Below, in pieces: positions 7,533-14,245 of a DNA stretch of 15,329 nucleotides. Position numbers and translations under genes: made by a program. The DNA is from SAR324 cluster bacterium (lineage in GTDB: Bacteria > SAR324 > JACQKK01). The stretch spans positions 1-15,329 of the forward strand of contig JACZVE010000022.1 of the NCBI GenBank assembly GCA_022572825.1. Direction: 5' to 3'. The notes under the pieces are model-generated. The model saw only the letters and a program-made list of their open reading frames with translations. It made no database searches and had not been told where the DNA came from. Numbering within the stretch: position 1 is the first letter of the stretch; the number at the start of each line of letters is the position of its first letter.

Positions 7533-8894
7533 GTGAATCTTCTTTATTTCGACCTTGTCGGTGGCATCAGCGGCGACATGACGGTGGCCTCGCTGCTCGA
7601 GTTGGGCGTACCCATGACGCTCCTCCGCGAGGGGCTGCGTCAGGTGGGTCTGCACGGCGTGGAGCTGGCCACGGAGCGGGCACAGCGCCACAACCTCGCC
7701 GGCACGCGCTTCATCGTGCGCGAGCAACGCGGGGCCGGGCACGAGTTCGGCTCTGCGCAGACGGAAGCGACGCATTCCCACGACCCTGGCCAAGAGCACG
7801 GTGATGACCACGCCCACGAGCATGGCCCTGGCCACGAGCAGGGTCACGGCCACGCCCAGGGCCGCAACCACTCCGACGCGCACGGTGTCCGCCACCCGCA
7901 CCGGGACTACCGCGATATCAAGCACATGCTGCAATCCAGCGGTCTGCCGCCCGGCGCCAAGGAGAAGGCGCTGGCTGTTTTTGCCAAGCTGGCGCTGGCA
8001 GAAGGCACCGTACACGACGTGCCAGCGGAGGAGGTCACCTTCCACGAGGTGGGGGCCTGGGATTCCATTGCGGACGTCGTGTGCACCGCGCTGGCGCTCG
8101 ACCACCTTCGTCCCGCGACCGTGTTGTGCTCACCAGTACCCGTCGGCTGCGGTGTCGTGGAGACCGCCCATGGACGCATGCCCATTCCCACACCGGCCAC
8201 GTTGCTGCTGCTGGAGGGTTTTCCCATCGTGCAGGGTGGCCCCGCCTACGAGCGCACCACGCCGACGGGCGCGGCGATTCTGGCCGCGCTGGCCAGTCCC
8301 GCGCCGGACCCCTTGGCCTACACGCCGCGCAAGGTGGGCATCGGAATCGGCAGCACGGACAGTCCGCAAGTGCCGAACTTGCTCCGGGCCGTGCTCGGCG
8401 AGCGTGCGGCGGGGGGTGCCAGGCGCGAAACCATAGAATGCGCCGAGGCCAATCTGGACGACGCCAACCCGGAATGGATCGGCTATCTGATGGATCGGCT
8501 GCTTTCCCGCGGGGCGCTGGACGTGGTGCTGATACCGGCGCTGATGAAGAAAAATCGGCCCGGCACGGTGATTCAGGTGCTCTATCCACCTGCCGCCAGG
8601 GAAACCGTGCTGGCACTGCTCTTCTGTGAAGTGACCACGCTCGGCGTGCGTTATCGCACGATGGAGCGGGTGGTACTGGATCGGGAGCATGTAACCGTGG
8701 CCACCCGCTGGGGACAGGTCGGGGGAGTGGTGGCCCACCACGACGGGCGCCGGCGCTTTTCGCCGGAGTTCGACTCGTGCCGCCAAGTGGCCGAGGCGAA
8801 CGGAGTGCCTCTGCGCGAGGTGTACCTGGCGGCGCAACAAGGCTGGCAGGCCGATGAAACCGGCCCCGCTACCGCCGCGGACCGGGCTAATTGA
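7533..8894 (+). CDS. larC: LarC, nickel-pincer cofactor metal-insertion enzyme, with long His-rich loop
   Basis: LarC uses CTP to insert nickel into pyridinium-3,5-bisthiocarboxylic acid mononucleotide, completing the cofactor of lactate racemase and related enzymes. The 453-residue chain starts with the family hallmark YFDLVGGISGDM (5-16). Residues 70-123 hold about 14 histidines mixed with Gly, Asp and Glu, leading into HPHRDYRDI (121-129). Then come FHEVGAWDSIADV (170-182), VPVGCGVVETAHG (202-214) and the C-terminal domain, with ANLDDANPEW (306-315) and GALDVVLIPALMKKNRPG (327-344). It is one continuous frame; in Lactobacillus the two halves need a programmed frameshift. GTG 7533 follows GGGGAG (7521-7526) at 6 bases. 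ATG 7491, which overlaps the previous stop (TAATG), would add 14 residues. larA, larB and larE are not in the window. The 3' end overlaps the convergent PilZ gene by 8 bases. Confidence 0.92.
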   Translation: MNLLYFDLVGGISGDMTVASLLELGVPMTLLREGLRQVGLHGVELATERAQRHNLAGTRFIVREQRGAGHEFGSAQTEATHSHDPGQEHGDDHAHEHGPGHEQGHGHAQGRNHSDAHGVRHPHRDYRDIKHMLQSSGLPPGAKEKALAVFAKLALAEGTVHDVPAEEVTFHEVGAWDSIADVVCTALALDHLRPATVLCSPVPVGCGVVETAHGRMPIPTPATLLLLEGFPIVQGGPAYERTTPTGAAILAALASPAPDPLAYTPRKVGIGIGSTDSPQVPNLLRAVLGERAAGGARRETIECAEANLDDANPEWIGYLMDRLLSRGALDVVLIPALMKKNRPGTVIQVLYPPAARETVLALLFCEVTTLGVRYRTMERVVLDREHVTVATRWGQVGGVVAHHDGRRRFSPEFDSCRQVAEANGVPLREVYLAAQQGWQADETGPATAADRAN

Positions 8895-9309
8895 GGGAGG
8901 AGCGGGCGGTCAGCTTTTGCATCTCGTTCATCATCACCAGCAGCTGCTTACCGTGGAACGCATCATCAAAGCAACACTGCACGCGGTAGCGGGTTTCGAG
9001 CAGCGCCGGATCGGTTTCCTCCATAGAGCATGCGATAACGCGCGCCGGAAATCCCAGTGTGTCTTTCAGGATGACGTTCAGATAATCCCCGGGCGTGAAG
9101 GGCAGATCGGCGTAAAAGGCGATTCCGCAGGCCGATAAATCGACAATCGGGAAACTCGGCTGCACAGGCACCGCGATCTTACGATCGTCCAGTTTGAAGC
9201 GCGGCGCTTCCCGCAGTTCCCGCTCGTCCTGCCTGATTTGGATATCGCCCCGGGCCAATCCTTCCTTGACCAACAGCTCGTACTCTTGATCGAGATTCCG
9301 TTCTCCCAT
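8887..9309 (-). CDS. Single-domain PilZ protein (cyclic di-GMP binding)
   Basis: This is a 140-residue cytoplasmic protein dominated by one PilZ domain, a cyclic di-GMP sensor module. Both halves of the ligand motif are intact: RxxxR as R33-EAP-R37, and DxSxxG as DLSACG (57-62). Hydrophobic strands typical of the PilZ beta-barrel follow (GIAFYADLPF, GDYLNVILKD, FPARVIACS). The first 30 residues are acidic and probably helical. The ATG at 9309 has a purine-rich ribosome site (GGAGAGAGAGG); the frame is open for another 49 codons upstream, but that part lacks a ribosome site and does not resemble the family. The stop lies inside the convergent larC 3' end. Nothing nearby (no pilus, flagellar or exopolysaccharide gene) indicates what it regulates. 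Confidence 0.85.
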   Translation of the reverse strand: MGERNLDQEYELLVKEGLARGDIQIRQDERELREAPRFKLDDRKIAVPVQPSFPIVDLSACGIAFYADLPFTPGDYLNVILKDTLGFPARVIACSMEETDPALLETRYRVQCCFDDAFHGKQLLVMMNEMQKLTARSSLN

Positions 9310-9566
9310 GCCTCTCTCTCCACTGGCTGATGAGCCCACACTTTCGCAAAATATTCCAAGCAGCGAGTCTTCATAGCAAGTATTCTCCGGAATTGCATGC
9401 GGATAGTGTGTGCGAATAAAGTTTTCGCTCGGCTGCGATTGATCCGCAGCGGGCATTTCCCAGTAGATGCCGGGTTGGAGGCCGGCATCAGGCGCTGGGC
9501 GCAGCCTCGCAGTGGCCCGTAGGGCGCGTCCGCACCGGGGCGCACATCACACGGGCCCGCGGCAGC
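9310..9566. other. Upstream region of the PilZ gene
   Basis: There is no gene here. The first 150 bases are AT-richer and probably hold the PilZ promoter on the minus strand; the best pair is TTGCTA and GAATAT with a 17-base spacer, which is weak. From about 9480 the sequence turns very GC-rich. It contains GCCCGTAGGG, also found at 6340-6349 in the other repeat-bearing gap, and GGCATCAGGCGC, which resembles the reverse complement of the 39-bp repeat unit (GGCGCCTGATGC). This hints that flanks of the two dispersed repeats share more than the core. Confidence 0.4.
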
Positions 9567-9798
9567 AGGGCTAGCGCAAAGTGAGGGGTCAAGCGCTCGC
9601 GATGATGGAGACCAAGGGTATGAGCATACTCCCGTGGGCCTGAGGAAGGCCCGCGAGGGCCTGTCTCGAAGGCCACTGCGGGAAAAACGGGTGTCCGGCC
9701 CCCTGTTGCGCGTCCTTCCCTTCGACTGCCCTCTGGACAAGCTCGTTCCCAATTGACGCGGAGAGATCATTCATGGGACTTTGCGATCGCCCTGGCCC
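9567..9798 (+). repeat. Dispersed intergenic repeat, copy 2
   Basis: This is the second copy of the element at 5987-6256, in the same orientation. The hairpin is kept: AGGCCC-GCGA-GGGCCT at 9647-9662, with both arms unchanged and only the loop differing (GCGG in copy 1, GCGA here, a GNRA-type tetraloop). GGCCTGTCTCGAAGGCC is identical in both. Only one, decayed, REP-like unit is present (from 9718). The shared end is ATTCATGGGACTTTGCGAT. Similarity may continue weakly to about 9845, through the hslV promoter (TTTAC... and TAGAGTG here; TTTAC... and TATAGTG in copy 1). Confidence 0.75.
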
Positions 9799-9814
9799 GC
9801 GGCAGGCATTGCCG

Positions 9815-9843
9815 TTTACATCCAGCCGGTGCGGAGCTAGAGT
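9815..9843 (+). promoter_or_regulatory. Probable sigma-70 promoter of hslVU
   Basis: TTTACA (9815-9820, 5 of 6 matches to the -35 consensus) and TAGAGT (9838-9843, 4 of 6) are separated by exactly 17 bases, about 110 bases before hslV. This is the best-formed promoter in the window. I saw no convincing heat-shock (sigma-32) element between it and the gene. Confidence 0.5.
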
Positions 9844-9955
9844 GACTGTATTGGCCCATTCAGTCCTTCTGATTGAGAGCCCGCAGTCCGATCCCCCTTG
9901 CCTGGCAAAGACGGGGAACGGCCCCTAAAGGCCCGACGCTCCCAGGGATAGCAGC

Positions 9956-10492
9956 TTGAGCAGGATTCACGGCACCACGATCCTTTCGGTCCGCCGCGGC
10001 AGCAACGTTGTAATGGGTGGAGATGGACAGGTGACGATGGGTCAGACCGTGATGAAGGCCAACGCGCGCAAGGTGCGGCTCACCTACAATGGCCGCGTGC
10101 TGGCCGGTTTCGCCGGGGCGACCGCGGACGCCTTTACCCTGTTCGAGAAGTTTGAGGAGAAGTTGGACCAATACAGCGGCAACCTGCAGCGCGCCTCGGT
10201 GGAACTGGCCAAGGAGTGGCGCACGAGCCGCATGCTTCGCAACCTGGAGGCCCTGCTGACCGTCGCGGATGCGGAATACTCGCTGGTCATCTCCGGCAAT
10301 GGCGACGTGATCGAGCCGGAGGAGGGACTGATGGCCGTGGGCTCGGGTGGCGTCTATGCGCTGGCCGCCGCCAAGGGTCTGCTCGCCCATTCGCAACTCA
10401 CCCCACGCCAGATCGTGGAAGAATCCATGCGCATCGCCGCCGGCATTGACATCCACACCAACACCAATCTGGTCATCGAAGAGCTTGCCTGA
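9956..10492 (+). CDS. hslV: HslV, peptidase subunit of the HslUV (ClpYQ) protease
   Basis: HslV forms the double-ring threonine peptidase of the HslUV protease, which degrades misfolded and regulatory proteins in the cytoplasm. The 178-residue chain begins MSRIHGTTILSVRRG. By comparison with E. coli (MTTIVSVRR), T7 aligns with the catalytic N-terminal threonine, so a six-residue propeptide is expected to be removed. The other active-site residues are present: D23 in GGDGQ and K39 in NARKVR (E. coli D17 and K33). NGRVLAGFAGATADAFTLFE and GSGGVYALAAA are further family signatures. The start is a TTG, with AGGGA (9944-9948) 7 bases upstream and no alternative that keeps the conserved beginning. 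hslU follows after 9 bases. The propeptide form and 'LAKEWRTSRMLRNLEALL' recall ClpQ-like as well as proteobacterial HslV. Confidence 0.95.
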   Translation: MSRIHGTTILSVRRGSNVVMGGDGQVTMGQTVMKANARKVRLTYNGRVLAGFAGATADAFTLFEKFEEKLDQYSGNLQRASVELAKEWRTSRMLRNLEALLTVADAEYSLVISGNGDVIEPEEGLMAVGSGGVYALAAAKGLLAHSQLTPRQIVEESMRIAAGIDIHTNTNLVIEELA

Positions 10493-10501
10493 AAGCCGTC
10501 T

Positions 10502-11857
10502 ATGCCACAGACCATTGCCCCCTCGGATCTCACGCCCCGCCAGATCGTGGAAGAGCTGGATCGTTACATCGTCGGGCAAAACGACGCCAAACGCAGCGTG
10601 GCCATCGCGTTGCGCAACCGCTGGCGGCGCCAGCAGGTGCCCGAGGAGTTTCGCGACGAGATCCTGCCCAAGAACATTACCATGATCGGCCCCACGGGGG
10701 TGGGCAAGACGGAGATCGCCCGGCGGATGGCCAAGCTCACCGGCGCCCCTTTCGTCAAGGTGGAGGCGTCCAAATTTACCGAGGTGGGCTACGTGGGGCG
10801 TGACGTGGAGTCCATCATCCGCGATCTCACCGAAATGGGCGTGGCCATGGTGCGCAAGCAGCAGGTGGAGCAGGTTCAGGGCAAAGCCCGCGAACAAGCC
10901 GAAGACCGGCTGCTGGAATCCCTGGTGCCCTCTGTCAATCCGCCGCCGGGCTCTGCCCATGCCGCGGAGGAAGCCTCGTCCACCCGCGAGAAGTTCCGCT
11001 CCAAGCTGCGCGCGGGAGAACTCGACGAGCGAATGGTGGAAGTGGAGGTGGCCGAGCGGGGAAGTGGACCCATGGTGGAGTTCTTCCCCGTTTCCGGCAT
11101 GGAAAGCATGGATATCAACTTGAAGGACATGCTGTCCAACATCATGCCCAAGCGGAAAAAACGCCGGCGCTTGGCTGTCCGCGAGGCGCTGGAAGTTCTG
11201 CAGCAGGAGGAAGCCGACCAACTGATCGACATGGATGAGGTGTCCCGCCTGGCCGTGCAGAGCGTGGAGCAGAATGGCATCGTCTTTCTGGACGAGATCG
11301 ACAAGATCGTCGGCCGCAATCACGGTGTGGGCCCGGACGTCTCCCGCGAGGGGGTGCAGCGCGACCTGCTGCCCATCGTCGAAGGCTCAACGGTCAATAC
11401 CAAGTACGGGCCGGTGCGCACCGAGCACATTCTCTTCATCGCGGCCGGCGCCTTTAACGTCGCCAAGCCCTCGGACATGATTCCGGAGCTGCAGGGCCGC
11501 TTTCCCATCCGCGTGGAGCTCAAGCCTTTGTCCAAGGAAGACTTCGTGCTCATCCTGACGGAGCCGCGCAACGCGCTGATAAAACAGTACGTCGAGTTGA
11601 TGAATACCGAAGGGGTGAATCTGGAATTCAGCCACCAAGCAATCCTGGAGCTTGCCGCAATCGCCTATGAGGTGAACTCCCAGAACGAGAACATCGGAGC
11701 ACGCCGCCTGCACACGATCCTGGAGAAGACCGTGGAGGAGATCAGCTTCGAGGCGCCCACCCTGAAGGGCCAGACGGTCAAAATCACGCCCCAGTACATT
11801 CGCAAGCAACTGGATGCAATCCTGGAAGATCAGGACCTCAGCCGCTACATTCTCTAG
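10502..11857 (+). CDS. hslU: HslU, ATPase subunit of the HslUV protease
   Basis: HslU is the AAA+ unfoldase ring that feeds substrates to HslV. The 451-residue protein has Walker A GPTGVGKT (63-70), the pore loop GYVG (96-99), an intermediate (I) domain of about 110-245, Walker B VFLDEID (261-267), a sensor region around FIAAGAFN (312-319), arginine-finger and polarity signature GRFPIRVEL (332-340) and sensor 2 NIGARRLHT (397-405). The C-terminal DLSRYIL, which in this family inserts into HslV to activate it, is intact. Length is normal (443-465). The I domain carries an Ala/Ser/Pro-rich stretch (143-160), a variable region. ATG 10502 lies 9 bases after the hslV stop and has only a weak ribosome site, so translation is probably coupled to hslV. 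Confidence 0.97.
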   Translation: MPQTIAPSDLTPRQIVEELDRYIVGQNDAKRSVAIALRNRWRRQQVPEEFRDEILPKNITMIGPTGVGKTEIARRMAKLTGAPFVKVEASKFTEVGYVGRDVESIIRDLTEMGVAMVRKQQVEQVQGKAREQAEDRLLESLVPSVNPPPGSAHAAEEASSTREKFRSKLRAGELDERMVEVEVAERGSGPMVEFFPVSGMESMDINLKDMLSNIMPKRKKRRRLAVREALEVLQQEEADQLIDMDEVSRLAVQSVEQNGIVFLDEIDKIVGRNHGVGPDVSREGVQRDLLPIVEGSTVNTKYGPVRTEHILFIAAGAFNVAKPSDMIPELQGRFPIRVELKPLSKEDFVLILTEPRNALIKQYVELMNTEGVNLEFSHQAILELAAIAYEVNSQNENIGARRLHTILEKTVEEISFEAPTLKGQTVKITPQYIRKQLDAILEDQDLSRYIL

Positions 11858-11901
11858 CGCGGAGCGTTCGAGAAAGGTGGTTTTCGGGGGAAGGTAAGAA
11901 T

Positions 11902-12735
11902 ATGGCGGATCTGCCGTCCAATGAATGGATGGAGCTCCTGGAAGCGCTGCAACGGCGTCTGGCGGCACTGGCAGCGGACGGCATGCGCTGGCTGAACGTG
12001 GCCCCCGATCCCGCGATGGCCGCCGCCGTGGAGCAAGATTCCCTCCCGTCCCAGGGAGCGCCCCCGGATACTGTCGCCACACCGCCGGCGCATACCCCTG
12101 CCGCAAAGCGGCCCCGCCCAGGGGAGCCGGCCCAGTTGGGGATTGCGATGGCGGAGGGCGCACGGCCGCATCCTGCTTCGATTGCCACGATCGACTCTCT
12201 CCACGATCACTACCGCGATTGCCTCAACTGCAAGCTGGGTGCCGGGCGCACAAATCTGGTGTTCGGCACCGGAAACGATCACCCCCGGCTGATGTTCATC
12301 GGAGAGGGACCCGGCGCTGAGGAGGATGCGCAAGGGCTCCCCTTTGTGGGGCGTGCGGGGGCGCTATTGACCGACCTGATCAAGGCTATGGGACTTACCC
12401 GGGCCGACGTATATATCACCAACGTCGTCAAGTGCCGCCCGCCAGAGAATCGCACCCCCCAGCCCGACGAGATCGCCAGTTGCCGGCCTATCCTGCAACG
12501 ACAGATCGAGCTGCTCGATCCGGCGCTGATCGTGACGCTGGGCAACGCACCGCTGAAGGTTCTCAAACCTTCCGCCGCAGGCATCACCCGGGAACGCGGG
12601 GTGCAGTTCATGTATGCGGACTGGCCGGTGCTGCCAACGTTTCATCCCGCCTATCTGCTGCGCAACCCCGCCGCTATCGCCACCTGCTGGGCGGACTTTC
12701 GCCATGCGATGGAGCTTGCCTATCGCCAGACGTGA
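11902..12735 (+). CDS. Family 4 uracil-DNA glycosylase with Fe-S cluster
   Basis: This enzyme removes uracil from DNA as the first step of base-excision repair. The catalytic domain spans about 95-277: GEGPGAEED (134-142), the family 4 form of motif 1, then PFVGRAGALL (147-156) and FHPAYLLR (247-254), motif 2. Four cysteines, C107 and C110 (CLNC), C178 (NVVKCRPP) and C194 (ASCRP), are the expected [4Fe-4S] ligands. The first 95 residues are rich in Ala and Pro and look disordered apart from a short helix near 8-25; such tails are common in proteobacterial homologues. GGAAGG (11889-11894) is 7 bases before the ATG, and hslU ends 44 bases upstream, so it may share the hslVU transcript. The 'ED' ending of motif 1 argues for family 4 rather than family 5. 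Confidence 0.92.
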   Translation: MADLPSNEWMELLEALQRRLAALAADGMRWLNVAPDPAMAAAVEQDSLPSQGAPPDTVATPPAHTPAAKRPRPGEPAQLGIAMAEGARPHPASIATIDSLHDHYRDCLNCKLGAGRTNLVFGTGNDHPRLMFIGEGPGAEEDAQGLPFVGRAGALLTDLIKAMGLTRADVYITNVVKCRPPENRTPQPDEIASCRPILQRQIELLDPALIVTLGNAPLKVLKPSAAGITRERGVQFMYADWPVLPTFHPAYLLRNPAAIATCWADFRHAMELAYRQT

Positions 12736-13279
12736 GGGGCGCCGATCGCGGGTGCGGTGCAAGGGAACCCCATTGCAAGCGAAGTATGGCCATGGGCTTG
12801 CATTTATGCGTTTGGTTAGGAAAGATGGTGCCATCCTTCAAAGGCGTTCAGCTCCATCCGGCAAGGAGGCCGAACGTCCGGACGGATCAGGGCGCATATC
12901 TCAGCCCATCCTTCGGGACGAGAGATGACAAGGATCGCTGTCACCGGGAGCGCATTCAGTTTCCACCGCATTCTTTGCGCCACGGCAGCCCGCCGTAAGC
13001 GCCGTCTCACAACTATGTGGGGGGCACATCCATCCCGCTGCCACCTCCGGCGGCGGCGTTACACCTGGCCAAAGCATTGCAAGCCGGCATGTCACCGCAC
13101 CCGTGGCCTTGACGCTGAGACAGGTGCCGACCCACAGCAGTCGGCATGTGTCGCTGCGCATCCAGGGCCGGTCGAGTCACCGTGCAGGCGCGCGGGATTT
13201 CAGAAGTCGTCCTCCTACGGGGTCGATGACGCCCCGCCGACTCACCTGTTATCCTTCGTGCCTGTACGGTGTTCGTCCC
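12736..13279. other. Intergenic region with no convincing gene
   Basis: About 540 bases lie between two convergent genes. Several short frames are open on both strands, but none has consistent codon use or a recognisable domain. The most gene-like start is ATG 12925, preceded by GGGACGAGAG and reading MTRIAVTGSAFSFHRIL. This resembles the beginning of some 2-hydroxyacid dehydrogenase-type proteins, but it loses any such character within about 20 codons. It may be a decayed gene or chance. I saw no stem-loop with a T run for either flanking gene. Confidence 0.4.
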
Positions 13280-14059
13280 TCACTGCATTCTGAATCCACC
13301 ATCCACCTGATAGGCCTGACCCGAGATGGATGAGGCCCGTGGCGAGGCCAGGAACGCGATCACCTCGGCGACTTCGGCCTCCGTGGGCATGCGCTTGAGA
13401 GGAATCGCGCTCACGGATGCCTCCCACAGCTCGTCAAATGACTTTCCTTCCGCCGTGGAGCGCGCAGCGATCACTTGGCGGTAGCGCTCACCATCGATAG
13501 GCCCAGGGCAAATGGCATTGACCCGGATGCCGTAGGGGCCCAATTCCGCCGCCATGGAGTGGCTGAGGCCGATCATGCCCCACTTCGAGGCGGCATATGC
13601 GGTGCGCATGGGGAAGCCGATGCGGCCCGCAACAGAGGAGATGTTGATGATGCAGCCGCGCCGGCGCTCAATCATGGGCGCGGAGACGTACTTTGCGCAA
13701 TAAAAGGCGCCGTTGAGGTTCACATCGATCGTGCGGCGCCACTCGGCGATGGGGACATCGCGGGCCAACGCTGTCGGTCCGGCGATGCCGGAATTGTTCA
13801 CCAACACATCGATTCGTCCGTATTCCGCCAACGTGGCTTCCACCATCGCCCGGCACCGCGAATCCTCCTCGACATCCAGCGGAAATACGAGCGGGCGCGT
13901 ACCCATGGCCCGCAGCGCATCCGCCACGGCCTCCAACCTGGATCTGGAGCGCGCGGCCAATACCACGTTGCCTCCGCCCCGTCCGAACGCCAGAGCCGCC
14001 TCGCGTCCGATGCCACTGCCCCCTCCGGTGATGATAATCGTCTGCGCGCTGAATTCCAT
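13280..14059 (-). CDS. Short-chain dehydrogenase/reductase (SDR), classical type
   Basis: This NAD(P)-dependent oxidoreductase has 259 residues from the ATG at 14059. The cofactor motif TGGGSGIG is at 11-18, R37 in LAARSRSRL suggests NADP preference, then LDV (61-63) and NNSG (88-91). The catalytic tetrad is complete: N114, S142, Y155 and K159 (YxxxK in AYAASKW). The PG motif NAICPGPI (181-188) and the C-terminal SGQAYQVDGG (246-255) are those of the FabG-like group. Substrate cannot be told from sequence; 3-oxoacyl, sugar or secondary alcohol are all possible. GGAAGG lies 3 bases before the ATG, rather close. The frame stays open to a GTG at 14248 that overlaps the modC stop, giving a 63-residue extension encoded partly by the 12-nt repeat. 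It is downstream of modC on the same strand. Confidence 0.88.
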   Translation of the reverse strand: MEFSAQTIIITGGGSGIGREAALAFGRGGGNVVLAARSRSRLEAVADALRAMGTRPLVFPLDVEEDSRCRAMVEATLAEYGRIDVLVNNSGIAGPTALARDVPIAEWRRTIDVNLNGAFYCAKYVSAPMIERRRGCIINISSVAGRIGFPMRTAYAASKWGMIGLSHSMAAELGPYGIRVNAICPGPIDGERYRQVIAARSTAEGKSFDELWEASVSAIPLKRMPTEAEVAEVIAFLASPRASSISGQAYQVDGGFRMQ

Positions 14060-14161
14060 TGGCCTTCCGTATAGGGTGTCAGGTGCGGCCGGACGCGGGA
14101 GCCGGGCCGCGGATGCGTGGCCCTGCGAGGAGCGGCGGGGTTTGCGCCACGCCGGCTCGCA

Positions 14162-14245
14162 CCCAGGGATTAATCCAGAGGTTATGCCTAGATTACTCCC
14201 GGAATTATTCCCGGAGCGACTCACTGAGCTTCTGACAGAGCTACT
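14162..14245 (-). repeat. Seven units of a 12-nt periodic repeat at the modC 3' end
   Basis: Read on the minus strand from 14245, seven successive 12-mers share a pattern: AGTAGCTCTGTC, AGAAGCTCAGTG, AGTCGCTCCGGG, AATAATTCCGGG, AGTAATCTAGGC, ATAACCTCTGGA, TTAATCCCTGGG. Position 10 is G in all seven; A at positions 1 and 4 and C at 8 occur in six. The array begins inside the modC stop codon and continues in frame with the SDR gene as tetrapeptides of the type S-x-S-G (SSSV, RSSV, SRSG, NNSG). The divergence between units suggests an old expansion. Confidence 0.6.

Noticed and set aside
7770..7910. His-rich stretch in larC considered as a separate small metal-binding gene or a frameshifted insert
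   Set aside because: It stays in the larC frame, is flanked by conserved larC motifs on both sides, and His-rich loops at this place are known in the family.
9330..9360. Sigma-54-like TGG...TTGC sequence upstream of the PilZ gene on the minus strand
   Set aside because: The GG and GC elements are 8 bases apart instead of the required 10.
9860..11323. 487-codon open frame on the minus strand opposite hslV and hslU
   Set aside because: It lies antisense to two clearly conserved genes; its His/Gly/Leu/Ala-rich composition is what the complement of GC-rich coding DNA gives, and no motif is present.
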